A stretch of 64,000 bases of DNA, from the NCBI RefSeq assembly GCF_030503875.2, contig NZ_CP129968.2, positions 682,001 to 746,000 of the forward strand, in the 5' to 3' direction. Position 1 is the stretch's first letter. Every line of letters begins with the position of its first letter. Of this stretch, positions 1-8,306 are shown piece by piece. The notes beneath the pieces were generated by a model, which was not told the DNA's origin, made no database searches, and was given only the letters and a program-made list of their open reading frames with translations. The stretch is from Marivirga arenosa. GTDB lineage: Bacteria; Bacteroidota; Bacteroidia; Cytophagales; Cyclobacteriaceae. A program made the position numbers and the translations under genes.

Positions 1-1
1 C

Positions 2-154
2 TTTGAATATGTACTCCAAAGAAGCACAGATAATGGTTTAAAATATGCAATTGGAAATTACACATATTCAGAAGGTAAATATCTTGTGCTTATTAGAGCT
101 AAAATAATCAATGGTAAAGAGAAAATTTATATTATTGATTTCTCAGAAGATTAA
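2..154 (+). CDS. C-terminal end of a truncated protein of unknown function
   Basis: An open frame enters from the left edge and ends at TAA 152-154, leaving about 50 residues. The fragment alternates short hydrophobic and charged stretches (for example YLVLIRAKIIN and KIYIIDFSED), which suggests beta strands, with no signature I recognise. The base composition matches the neighbours. It converges on the pspC-like gene with only 7 bp between them. The frame is clear but the function cannot be called from this piece. Confidence 0.55.
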   Translation, partial: FEYVLQRSTDNGLKYAIGNYTYSEGKYLVLIRAKIINGKEKIYIIDFSED

Positions 155-161
155 GTTAAGC

Positions 162-362
162 TTATTTCCAGCTTAATTTCTCTTCTGGCATTACAAACCA
201 TAATATGATATAAACTAGTATACCTGGAAAAGCCGCGCTTAAAATAGATATTAAAACATAAAGTAACCTTACTTTTCCTGCATCCCATCCAAAATATTTT
301 GCAATTCCTCCGCATACACCTGCAAATACTCTTTCTCTTGTTCTTTCTAAATTCTTAGTCAT
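162..362 (-). CDS. PspC domain mini membrane protein
   Basis: This 66-residue protein is a single PspC domain: a basic N-terminus, the signature FAGVCGGIAKYFGWD near residues 13-27, and one long hydrophobic helix around residues 33-58 ending in VMPEE. PspC-family proteins sit in the inner membrane and take part in envelope-stress responses; stand-alone PspC mini-proteins are common in Bacteroidota. No pspA or pspB is nearby, so membership of a Psp system is not shown. A 9-bp-arm inverted repeat lies just upstream at 373-391 and could be its operator. It converges with the partial gene at the left edge. Confidence 0.85.
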   Translation of the reverse strand: MTKNLERTRERVFAGVCGGIAKYFGWDAGKVRLLYVLISILSAAFPGILVYIILWFVMPEEKLSWK

Positions 363-372
363 AATTGTTGCT

Positions 373-391
373 CGTTTTATTTAATAAAACG
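373..391. promoter_or_regulatory. Inverted repeat upstream of the PspC gene
   Basis: The 19-bp sequence CGTTTTATTTAATAAAACG is a perfect 9-bp-arm palindrome around one central T. It ends 11 bp before the PspC start codon. It could be an operator or a short 5' hairpin; no U-tract follows on either strand, so it is not a typical terminator. The low complexity of the arms lowers confidence. Confidence 0.4.
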
Positions 392-486
392 CAATATAAA
401 TGCCAAAACCTAAAATATGCATTTATTTAGAATTAAGGCTTATTGCGTAATTCTGTATGTTCGAATTCGAACACATAATTTCTATA

Positions 487-515
487 TTGAACACTATTTA
501 ATTTCATTATATTTG
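487..515 (+). promoter_or_regulatory. Bacteroidota-type promoter of the acyltransferase gene
   Basis: TATATTTG at 508-515 matches the Bacteroidota -7 consensus TAnnTTTG, and TTG at 487-489 lies 18 bp upstream as a -33 element. Initiation would fall near 520, giving a leader of about 20 nt to the ATG at 540. The promoter lies downstream of an earlier in-frame ATG at 417, which argues against that start. Confidence 0.6.
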
Positions 516-539
516 TGGCTTTATTTTAAGCTCAGCTCA

Positions 540-1847
540 ATGTATAAAATAATTAGATCATTAATTTATTCATTTATCCGCGTTTTTTTAAACGTCAGTT
601 TATCTTTTTCATATAGAAATATAATTGTAACGGGATATGAAAAAGTTAAAAAGCGAAAGCCAGTATTGTTCGTAAGTAACCATCAAAATACTTTTATGGA
701 TGGTTTAGTGCTAGTAAAAGTAGCTAAAAATATAAATCCTAACATATTAGTAAGAGCTGATATTTTCCAATCAAAATGGGCTGCAATCGCATTAGATATA
801 ATCAGACTTATTCCTATTTATCGTAAAAAAGATAAAGTAGGAAGTGTAGCTCAAAATTCAGAAATATTTAAAAAATGTATTGACCTATTTAAAGAAGGTA
901 AACCAATTTTAATATTTCCTGAAGGGAATCATGATATAAAAAGGTTTTTAAGACCTATAAAAAAAGGCGCTGCTCGTTTAGCATTTCAAGCAGAGGAAGA
1001 AAATGACTTTAATTTAAAACTAACAGCAGCACCATTTGGGCTAGAATACGAAAATCATCCTCAGAGATGGTATGATTTACACGTTCATTTTGCTGAGCCG
1101 TTTTTAATAGATGATTACGGGGAACTTTATAATAAGAACCCTCTTGAAGCACAATCTCAATTTACAAATAGAATTAGGGAGGAGATTTCTGCTGAAATGG
1201 TGGATATCAAATGGAAAGAGGAATATGAATTTATGGAAGATGTTAGGCAACTTATTAAGCCATATGCTGTAGATTGGGCTAAAAATAAAAAATCAATTGT
1301 TCATGCGGAAACGGAAGTGATAAATCATATTGCAGGTCAATTAAAAGAGGATGAACCCAAGACAAATAGTTTGAAAGAGAAGCTTTCTGCTTATTTCAGA
1401 GATGTTCAAAAAGCAGGTTTAAGCTATGACTATAATATTAAAAAAATTGGCCTATTTCAATCTATCATAAAATCCATTGGAGTAGTAATTGGTGCCCCAT
1501 TTTGGTTATTAGCAAAGCTTATCAATTTTATTCCAGAATACATTATTGAAAGAAAGGTTATAGATAATGTTAAAGATATAACTTGGCATATTTCATTGAG
1601 AGCAGGAATTTCTATCTTTCTATATCCAATATTTTATTTGATTATATTTTTAATATTAGGCTTTAGTATTGATTGGTTAATTGCGGGAATAGCTGTGTTT
1701 AGCCTTCCTTTAATTTCTGTAGTAATGTATGAGACAGAATACCATTTCAAAAGGCTAAAAAGTGCTTTTATTTTATCAAAGAATAAATCAATAAATCAGC
1801 AAGAGTCAGAATTAGTTAATGAATTTAAAAAGCTGGCACTTGACTAA
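540..1847 (+). CDS. PlsC-type 1-acyl-sn-glycerol-3-phosphate acyltransferase family protein
   Basis: A 435-residue membrane acyltransferase that probably transfers an acyl group to lysophosphatidate or a related lipid. The PlsC motifs are visible: NHQNTFMD near residue 41 (the NHxxxxD catalytic pair) and FPEGNHD near residue 120 (the EG motif). A long C-terminal extension ends with two hydrophobic helices, as in the larger Bacteroidota members of the family. I chose the start at 540 because the promoter at 487-515 lies inside the longer reading frame that begins at 417, and because the extra 41 residues do not resemble the family. The gene overlaps the convergent transporter by 4 bp. The exact lipid substrate cannot be told. 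Confidence 0.85.
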   Translation: MYKIIRSLIYSFIRVFLNVSLSFSYRNIIVTGYEKVKKRKPVLFVSNHQNTFMDGLVLVKVAKNINPNILVRADIFQSKWAAIALDIIRLIPIYRKKDKVGSVAQNSEIFKKCIDLFKEGKPILIFPEGNHDIKRFLRPIKKGAARLAFQAEEENDFNLKLTAAPFGLEYENHPQRWYDLHVHFAEPFLIDDYGELYNKNPLEAQSQFTNRIREEISAEMVDIKWKEEYEFMEDVRQLIKPYAVDWAKNKKSIVHAETEVINHIAGQLKEDEPKTNSLKEKLSAYFRDVQKAGLSYDYNIKKIGLFQSIIKSIGVVIGAPFWLLAKLINFIPEYIIERKVIDNVKDITWHISLRAGISIFLYPIFYLIIFLILGFSIDWLIAGIAVFSLPLISVVMYETEYHFKRLKSAFILSKNKSINQQESELVNEFKKLALD

Positions 1848-3283
1848 TTAATATAAGGAGCTAAAAATATGCCGGCAAGTACAAGAATAATAATTGCAAA
1901 TAGATTCAATATTATTCCCGCTCGTACCATTTGTTTGATGTTGATATAACCACTGGAAAATACAATGGCATTAGGTGGAGTACTTATTGGCATCATAAAA
2001 GCGCAACTGGTAGCCATGGCTACTGGTATAGCAAGCAAATAAGGGTTAACTTCTAAGCCTGAAGATATACTTAACACCATAGGAATTGCAATAGTGGTTA
2101 AGGCTACATTACTCATAATTTCAGTTAAGAATAATGATAAAGCGGTTAAAACTAATATTAATAACCATATAGGAATGTCCTTATAACTACCGATTGCTTG
2201 TCCAATCATATCCACGAAGCCTGCTTCCTCCATTGCTTTTGCTAAAGCCATTCCGCCACCAAATAAAATAAGAATTCCCCAAGGGAGGTTTTTCATATCT
2301 TCCCATTTCATTAGCATTTTTCCCGATTTATTAAGAGGAATTAAGAATGTGGCTAATCCGCCAGACATGGCTGTAACCGTATCGTTTAAAATTTCCGATC
2401 CAATTAATGAATTAATCTGTGATTTGCCTATCCAGCATATAGCAGTAATGCCAAATATTATTGCGACCCATTTTTCTTCCTGTGACCATTGCCCTAAGGA
2501 AGCAATCTCTTTATGAATATAACTTTCAGCACCTTCAATTTTTTTAATTCCATGTTTGAATAAGACTTTGGTTAATAATTGATAGATAACTATTATCATA
2601 ACTGTAACAGTAGGGATACCAATTATAAGCCAGTTTACAAAATCAATGGTTTCGCCTAATATGTTCTGTACTAATCCTACTAAAACTACATTGGGCGGAG
2701 TACCAATAATTGTAGCCATGCCTCCCACATTAGCTGAATACGCAATGCTTAAGAATAAGGCAGTTTTAAACCTACCAAAGCCTGAAAAACTATCATTATG
2801 TTTTTCTAATAGTTTAACTACAGAAAGCGCAATAGGCAACATCATTACTGTTGTGGCTGTATTGCTAATCCACATACTCAAAACCGCAGTAGCTAACATG
2901 AAACCCAGGATTATTCCATTTGCATTGGTCCCAGTTAGATGAATTAGGTTAAGGGCAATTCTTTTATGGAGTTTATGTTTTTCCATAGCAAGCGCTAACA
3001 TGAAACCACCCATAAATAAAAAAATAATAGGACTAGCGTACGGGCTAGTTGCCTCAGCCAATTTAAAAACTCCAGTACTTGGGAATAATATCATGGGTAA
3101 TAAAGCGGTTGCAAAAATCGGGATGGCTTCAAATACCCACCAAATAATCATCCAAATCCCAATTGAAAAAACATCCCAAGCAATTTCTGGAAACCAAATT
3201 TGAGGATTAACTATTTGGATTAACAGAAAAATTATTGGGCCAACTAATAAAGCCAAATACTTTACCGAAGTCCTGGAACTCAT
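1844..3283 (-). CDS. SLC13/DASS family sodium:dicarboxylate or sulfate symporter
   Basis: A 479-residue inner-membrane protein with about 12 hydrophobic helices. The paired DASS signatures are present: SNTATTVMMLPIA in the first half and MPISTPPNAIVFSSG near the C-terminus, each giving the SNT/SxT-type substrate- and sodium-binding loop. The family moves C4-dicarboxylates, citrate or sulfate with sodium. No substrate-specific residue can be read with confidence. It starts 2 bp after nth ends and could be the last gene of the sigma factor - anti-sigma - nth run. Its 3' end overlaps the convergent acyltransferase gene by 4 bp. Confidence 0.88.
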   Translation of the reverse strand: MSSRTSVKYLALLVGPIIFLLIQIVNPQIWFPEIAWDVFSIGIWMIIWWVFEAIPIFATALLPMILFPSTGVFKLAEATSPYASPIIFLFMGGFMLALAMEKHKLHKRIALNLIHLTGTNANGIILGFMLATAVLSMWISNTATTVMMLPIALSVVKLLEKHNDSFSGFGRFKTALFLSIAYSANVGGMATIIGTPPNVVLVGLVQNILGETIDFVNWLIIGIPTVTVMIIVIYQLLTKVLFKHGIKKIEGAESYIHKEIASLGQWSQEEKWVAIIFGITAICWIGKSQINSLIGSEILNDTVTAMSGGLATFLIPLNKSGKMLMKWEDMKNLPWGILILFGGGMALAKAMEEAGFVDMIGQAIGSYKDIPIWLLILVLTALSLFLTEIMSNVALTTIAIPMVLSISSGLEVNPYLLAIPVAMATSCAFMMPISTPPNAIVFSSGYINIKQMVRAGIILNLFAIIILVLAGIFLAPYIN

Positions 3284-3285
3284 TT

Positions 3286-3945
3286 TTATAGTTGGTTTTC
3301 TAAAGGTTTATTCTTTTCGAAATATCTACAGAAATGTGTGATCTTACATTCCTCGCATTTTGGTTTTCTTGCTACACAAACATATCTACCATGTAAAATT
3401 AGCCAATGATGTGCCACATGTACATATTCAGCAGGAATATGCTTAATAAGAGTTTTTTCTACTTCAAGTGGGGTTTTAGCATTTTGATTTACCAAGCCCA
3501 ATCGCTTTGAGACTCTGAAAACATGTGTATCAACGGCCATTGCAGCTTTATTAAAGACTACTGAAGCAATAACATTTGCTGTTTTTCTACCAACACCTGG
3601 CATTTTTTGTAAATCTTCAACTTTTTCTGGCACCTCTGAATTGAAATCTTCTACCAGAATTTTGGCCATACCAATTAAATGCTTGGTTTTATTATTCATG
3701 AAGGTCACGCTTTTTATATAAGGTAAAACTTCATCAAAATGTGCGTTAGCTAAATGCTCAGGAGTAGGGAAGGCCTCAAAAAGAGCTGGTGTAACCATGT
3801 TTACTCTTTTATCAGTACACTGAGCTGATAAAATAACAGCCACAAGCAACTGATACGGATTTTCATAATTCAATTCCGTTTCTGCCTGTGGCTGGTTTTC
3901 AGAAAAATATTCTAAAAATGATTCGTAGCGTTCTTTGCGTGTCAT
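3286..3945 (-). CDS. nth: Endonuclease III
   Basis: A 219-residue DNA glycosylase/AP lyase that removes oxidised pyrimidines in base-excision repair. The helix-hairpin-helix LQKMPGVGRKTANVIAS carries the catalytic lysine (GRKT), the catalytic aspartate lies in AVDTHVFRV, and the C-terminal cysteines C-x6-C-x2-C-x5-C bind the [4Fe-4S] cluster (CVARKPKCEECKITHFC). Length and motif order are as expected. It follows the putative anti-sigma gene by 4 bp on the same strand, so it is probably co-transcribed with the ECF sigma factor. Confidence 0.96.
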   Translation of the reverse strand: MTRKERYESFLEYFSENQPQAETELNYENPYQLLVAVILSAQCTDKRVNMVTPALFEAFPTPEHLANAHFDEVLPYIKSVTFMNNKTKHLIGMAKILVEDFNSEVPEKVEDLQKMPGVGRKTANVIASVVFNKAAMAVDTHVFRVSKRLGLVNQNAKTPLEVEKTLIKHIPAEYVHVAHHWLILHGRYVCVARKPKCEECKITHFCRYFEKNKPLENQL

Positions 3946-3949
3946 TTGC

Positions 3950-4192
3950 TTAATCCTCCTTAACAGGATGCAAATTAACAGCTTTTGAATATTCTAAAAT
4001 AGTATTGATGGTTTTTTCTGAGGGGTTCATCATTCCCCCATCCATTTGCTTTTTCAGCCATAAAAGTTCATGATATTGATCGAGCAATTCCATGTCTTCA
4101 TTTAAGGCCAGTTTGATTTGCCGATTTTCTTCCGGCTCTGTTTCTTCATAAACATATCGGATTAAATCGTCATGAGTAAAAATTTTGGTCAT
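3950..4192 (-). CDS. Putative cysteine-free anti-sigma factor or partner of the ECF sigma factor
   Basis: An 80-residue acidic, soluble protein whose start overlaps the end of the sigma factor gene by 23 bp, so the two are translationally coupled. Its layout (HDDLIRYVYEETEPEENRQIKLALNEDMELLDQYHEL, then a short tail) resembles the N-terminal anti-sigma helical domain, in which leading helices are followed by a block that contacts the sigma factor. It has no cysteine, so it lacks the HxxxCxxC zinc motif of ZAS-type anti-sigmas, and it has no membrane helix. Position is the main argument for the function. It could also be a sigma-accessory protein. Confidence 0.7.
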   Translation of the reverse strand: MTKIFTHDDLIRYVYEETEPEENRQIKLALNEDMELLDQYHELLWLKKQMDGGMMNPSEKTINTILEYSKAVNLHPVKED

Positions 4193-4772
4193 AGGCTATA
4201 TTATATTGTTGCATCTTTTTCCTCAAATTAATGAGGGCATAGCGCATTCTTCCTAATGCAGTATTGATGCTTACGCCTGTCTGATCCGAAATTTCCTTAA
4301 AGCTCATGTCCATATAATGACGCATAATTAAAACTTGCTTTTGAGCTTCAGGTAACTCCTGTATCAATTTACGAAGCGATTTATGTACATCTTTCTTCAT
4401 TTGGATGTCCTCAAAAGTGCCTTCTGCAAATTCGAGGGTTTCGAATACACTGTTTCCATCATCCATAACGATGGTAGGGTATCTTTTATTTTTCCTGAAC
4501 TTATCAATTGCTAAATTATGTGCAATCCTTAAAATCCAGGGCAAAAATTTACCTTCCTCGTTATAACGACCAGATTTTAAAGTTCGTATAGCTTTTATGA
4601 AAACTTCTTGCATTAAATCTTCAGCTACATACTGATCCTTCACGATCATGTAGATAGTAGTGAAAATTCTTGATTTGTGGCGGTTTACTAATTCTTCAAA
4701 CGCTACTTCATTACCATTGATATACTGGCTCACCAATTTACTGTCTTCCAGCATTGTTTTTTGATTATTCAT
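4170..4772 (-). CDS. RpoE-like ECF RNA polymerase sigma factor
   Basis: A 200-residue ECF sigma factor. Region 2 is seen at residues 20-90 (FEELVNRHKSRIFTTIYM, DLMQEVFIKAI, and FLPWILRIAHNLAIDKFRK). Region 4 has the helix-turn-helix FKEISDQTGVSINTALGRMRYAL near residues 150-175. Both domains needed for -10/-35-type recognition and core binding are intact. It heads an overlapping run with the 80-residue putative anti-sigma and nth. A possible TATTTTTG -7 element lies on this strand at 4879-4886, about 100 bp upstream of the start. Its target genes are not identifiable from the window. Confidence 0.93.
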   Translation of the reverse strand: MNNQKTMLEDSKLVSQYINGNEVAFEELVNRHKSRIFTTIYMIVKDQYVAEDLMQEVFIKAIRTLKSGRYNEEGKFLPWILRIAHNLAIDKFRKNKRYPTIVMDDGNSVFETLEFAEGTFEDIQMKKDVHKSLRKLIQELPEAQKQVLIMRHYMDMSFKEISDQTGVSINTALGRMRYALINLRKKMQQYNIAYDQNFYS

Positions 4773-5133
4773 CTTAAAACACCTTGTTTAGTTTGGTAAA
4801 AGTTTATTCTATAGCGTTCTGTTTAGGGGTGAAAAATTATAATTATAGTTTCGAAAGTATTCAAATGATTTTAAATCACAAAAATATTTTTCGATTTATT
4901 TTATAGTGACAAGATAAATATCAAAAAGGTTGGAAAACATATAATAATATTTTTTAAAGTACGTTTTCTACAGTTTTTTTGATAAAATCTTATTAGGTTT
5001 TTAACTTGTTCTTACTCCTAATTAAAGTTTTAGCATATTTAACCAGTTATAATATTCTTTTTTTATAAATCTTTATTTTATCTAAAAAAATAGTAGATTT
5101 ATACATTAAATTCTTTATATTTATCGAATTATT
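4773..5133. other. 361-bp divergent intergenic region between two sigma factor genes
   Basis: Very AT-rich spacer between two divergently transcribed ECF sigma genes. On the minus strand, TATTTTTG (4886 down to 4879) matches the -7 consensus, with a TTG 23 bp upstream at the limit of normal spacing. No consensus -7 element was found for the plus-strand gene: TATATTTA near 5117-5124 differs at the final G. I see no ORF, strong hairpin or repeat. Confidence 0.5.
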
Positions 5134-5712
5134 ATGGTGAATACAGGAGAAATAACGCAATTATTGGTAAAAGTAAACAATGGAGATTTGGATGCTTATA
5201 ATAAAATCTTTCCTGTTGTTTATAATGAACTTCGTCATATAGCACACAGGATAAGATTTCAATATTTTGGAATCGAAACTATGAATACTACCGCGATAGT
5301 TCATGAAGCCTATTTAAAAATAATTAATTCTGAGGCAGATTGGAATAGCCGTGCTCATTTCTATGGTGTTGCAGGAAAAGCAATGCGTCATATCTTATTA
5401 AATGCTGCTAGAAGAAAAAAAGCAATTAAAAGAGGTAGAGATGCACAGCACATTTGTTTTGAAGAATGGGAAGAAAAAATCAATCTATCTGTAGATTGCT
5501 CTGAAGAGTTATTGAATCTTGACGAGATTCTCAACGAATTAGAAAAAAAAGATAGTAAGCAAGTGAAATTAGTAGAGTGTAGGTTTTTTGCTAATATGAC
5601 TATTGAAGAAACTGCCATAGTTCTTGATGTTTCACCTTCCACTGTTAAGAGAAACTGGCAAGTAATAAAAGCATGGATCTACAGCCAGATTCAATCTAAG
5701 AAAATAGCTTAA
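5134..5712 (+). CDS. ECF-like sigma factor of the TIGR02999 type, kinase-associated
   Basis: A 192-residue sigma factor. The N-terminal half carries region 2 in the form typical of this group (YNELRHIAHRIR, then TTAIVHEAYLKI and HFYGVAGKAMRHILLNAAR). The C-terminal half carries the helix-turn-helix MTIEETAIVLDVSPSTVKRNWQVIKAWI. Members of this group are commonly encoded beside Ser/Thr protein kinases, and the related ECF43 group is known to be switched on by kinase phosphorylation instead of by an anti-sigma. Here a kinase-TPR gene starts 3 bp downstream and there is no anti-sigma gene, which fits that model. The regulatory link is an inference. Confidence 0.9.
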   Translation: MVNTGEITQLLVKVNNGDLDAYNKIFPVVYNELRHIAHRIRFQYFGIETMNTTAIVHEAYLKIINSEADWNSRAHFYGVAGKAMRHILLNAARRKKAIKRGRDAQHICFEEWEEKINLSVDCSEELLNLDEILNELEKKDSKQVKLVECRFFANMTIEETAIVLDVSPSTVKRNWQVIKAWIYSQIQSKKIA

Positions 5713-5715
5713 GTA

Positions 5716-8220
5716 ATGGGGTATTCCTGGAGTGAGTTAGAAACGATCTTCCAAACTGCATTAAAGTTACCCGAAAAAGATCGTATAGAATACGTGAAAA
5801 ATCAAGCTGAGGGTAATTCTAAATTAGAGCAGACTGTATTATCAATGCTGAAGGAGTCTGAAAATGCCAATCACTATTTTGATAAGCTTCAAGTAGATAT
5901 AGCGCAAGGTTTTGAGGAAAGGAAAGAGGATATTTTTAACATTGGTGATATAATTGATAAATATGTTATAAAAGAAAAATTAGGTGAAGGAGGGATGAGT
6001 CAGGTTTATCTGGCTGAGAGAAATGATCAACAATATGATCAACTAGTAGCTATAAAATGTTTTTCAATTTCTAATGAGAAGCACGATTTATTTAAAAATT
6101 TCCAAAAAGAACGCCAATTTCTTGCCAAGCTGAACCACCCAAATATTGCCCATATTCTTGATGGAGGTGTAACAGATCATGATATACACTACATCATTAT
6201 GGAATATGTAGATGGGATGCCATTAGTTGACTATATCAATCATAATAATTTTGATCTTAAGAGTAAGTTAAAAATTTTTAAAAAGGTATGTAATGCAATT
6301 AATTATGCTCATAACCATTTAATTCTTCATTTAGATATAAAACCTTCAAATGTTTATGTGAATAAGGAAGGAAGCATAAAGTTATTAGATTTTGGCATTG
6401 CGCAAAAAATAGGAGAACCACTAGCTGATCGATATTTTTTGGCTTCGCCACTTTATGCATCACCAGAACAAATTAAGAATAAAACTATAAGCGTAGCTTC
6501 TGATATCTATCAACTCGGGATATTATTGCATCAAATACTTTCAGGAAAATTACCCTTTAAATCGAGAGAAAACAGTTTAAAATCAAATAAGGAATTAATT
6601 CTTTCTCAAGATAGCATTGACAAAGAATTACTATCTATTATAAAGAATTGTTTAAAGGAAAATCCTGATGAGCGTTATCTTTCTGTTTCAAGTTTAATTC
6701 AAGATATAGATTTCTTTTTGGATAATAAGGCAATTGCAGTTCATAGTAAATCAGTCTTTTATCAAGGAAAAAAGTTTTTTATAAGAAATAAAATAAAAAT
6801 GTCTTTAGCGATTCTGCTTCTGATATCTATGACAATGGGAATAATTTTTACCTCTCATCAAGCAGAAATAGCAAAGAAAAATGAATTAAAAGCGAAAAAG
6901 ACTAGTGAATTTTTATTGGACATATTTAATAATGCAAACCCAAATTTGACTAAAGGAAGCTTGACGGTTAAGGAAATCTTAGATAATAGTACAAAAAGTA
7001 TTGAAAATAAATTTGATGAAAGAGAGTTCAAATTGACCTTATATGCTCAACTTATTGATATTTACACGAATGTGTATTTGTGGGAAGATTCCAAAAAGTT
7101 AGCGGAGAAAGTACTAACTGATTATACGGATCTTTATAATTATTCTTCCCTGATAATCATGAGTAATTTAGCTTCGAATTACAGAGAATTATCAGAATAC
7201 AAGAAGGCGGATTCAGTTTTTTCTAAGATTGTTAGCAGCTTTGAAATTATTCCAGTAACACCAGAATTTAAGGTTGAAAATTATTTAGCTTATGGAAAAT
7301 TAAAACAGATCGAAAGTAATTATGATTCAGCATTACAACTAATTCATAAAGCGGATTCTATTACTAAGATGAGGAAAACTAGACCTAAAGAAGCAGCAGA
7401 TATTTTTAACCATTATGCCTCAGTTTATAAAGATCTGTCGAAGTATGATACAGCTTTAAGTTTTCAGAAAAAAGCAATAAATACCATCAGTGACATTGAT
7501 GGGCCTGAATACCAAAACTCATTATCCATTTATTATAATAATCAAGGGAATATCTATGAAAAGCTTTCATTATATGATTCAGCAATTCTAGCTTTTGAGA
7601 ATTCAATTCAACGCAAAAGGCAAATTCAATCAAAACCTAACTTAGATTTGGCAATTACCTATAGTAACTTAGGGGGGGCGTATTATAAGAAAGAAGCCTA
7701 TGACAGTGCTTCAAAATATTTGAATACTGCAATTACAATATTCAGTATTGAATTAGAGCCTGACAATAATTTCATAATTTCTTCTCGCTATTCTCTTGCC
7801 AACATCTATTATAGCCAACAACAGTTTAAGAAAGCCTTTGAAGAATATAAATTAATACTCCAAGCAGACACTAACAATTTTGGATCTGAACACCCCTACG
7901 TGGCAGATGATTATATTTCTTTGGCTAATTGCCAAAGGGAGATGGGAGAATTAAATAAGGCACTAAAGAACCTGAAGAGAGCGGAAGTCATAATAAATAA
8001 TAAATTTGATAAATCGCATCAAAAAACATCATACCTAAATAATAAATTTGGGATGTTGTATGAAGCTATGGAGAATTATACTTTAGCTCAGTTGTACTAT
8101 CAACAATCATATGATTTAGCTTTTCAATATTTAGGTTCAGATCACCGCTATACAAAACTTTACAAAGAAGATGTTGAACGGGTGTCTAAAATCATCAAAG
8201 CATCTATCAAGAATATGTAA
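5716..8220 (+). CDS. Membrane Ser/Thr protein kinase with C-terminal TPR domain
   Basis: An 834-residue protein. A roughly 80-residue N-terminal helical segment precedes a Hanks-type kinase domain (about residues 83-335): glycine loop LGEGGMSQVY, VAIK lysine K114, catalytic loop HLDIKPSN with D207, LLDFG magnesium motif at 223-227, and ASPE in the activation segment. The usual HRD arginine is leucine. One hydrophobic helix (about 360-380) follows, then roughly 430 residues of TPR-like helical pairs that would lie in the periplasm. The gene starts 3 bp after the ECF sigma gene, so the two form one transcription unit. The TPR domain probably senses an envelope signal and the kinase acts on the sigma factor. 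That is family-based inference. Confidence 0.92.
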   Translation: MGYSWSELETIFQTALKLPEKDRIEYVKNQAEGNSKLEQTVLSMLKESENANHYFDKLQVDIAQGFEERKEDIFNIGDIIDKYVIKEKLGEGGMSQVYLAERNDQQYDQLVAIKCFSISNEKHDLFKNFQKERQFLAKLNHPNIAHILDGGVTDHDIHYIIMEYVDGMPLVDYINHNNFDLKSKLKIFKKVCNAINYAHNHLILHLDIKPSNVYVNKEGSIKLLDFGIAQKIGEPLADRYFLASPLYASPEQIKNKTISVASDIYQLGILLHQILSGKLPFKSRENSLKSNKELILSQDSIDKELLSIIKNCLKENPDERYLSVSSLIQDIDFFLDNKAIAVHSKSVFYQGKKFFIRNKIKMSLAILLLISMTMGIIFTSHQAEIAKKNELKAKKTSEFLLDIFNNANPNLTKGSLTVKEILDNSTKSIENKFDEREFKLTLYAQLIDIYTNVYLWEDSKKLAEKVLTDYTDLYNYSSLIIMSNLASNYRELSEYKKADSVFSKIVSSFEIIPVTPEFKVENYLAYGKLKQIESNYDSALQLIHKADSITKMRKTRPKEAADIFNHYASVYKDLSKYDTALSFQKKAINTISDIDGPEYQNSLSIYYNNQGNIYEKLSLYDSAILAFENSIQRKRQIQSKPNLDLAITYSNLGGAYYKKEAYDSASKYLNTAITIFSIELEPDNNFIISSRYSLANIYYSQQQFKKAFEEYKLILQADTNNFGSEHPYVADDYISLANCQREMGELNKALKNLKRAEVIINNKFDKSHQKTSYLNNKFGMLYEAMENYTLAQLYYQQSYDLAFQYLGSDHRYTKLYKEDVERVSKIIKASIKNM

Positions 8221-8306
8221 AGCTAACTTTTCTGACTCAATATTTAAATTTTTTAAACTATTCGGTTTAATATTAATTAGATTGAGAAATATTTTTAAAT
8301 ATTCAT

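Noticed and set aside
417..539. 41-residue N-terminal extension of the acyltransferase starting at 417
   Set aside because: A TTG-N18-TATATTTG promoter lies inside it at 487-515, and the extra residues do not look like the PlsC family. The start at 540 is preferred.
2646..3203. Open frames on the plus strand inside the SLC13 transporter gene
   Set aside because: They are antisense shadows of a well-supported membrane protein with intact family motifs, and have no start signals.
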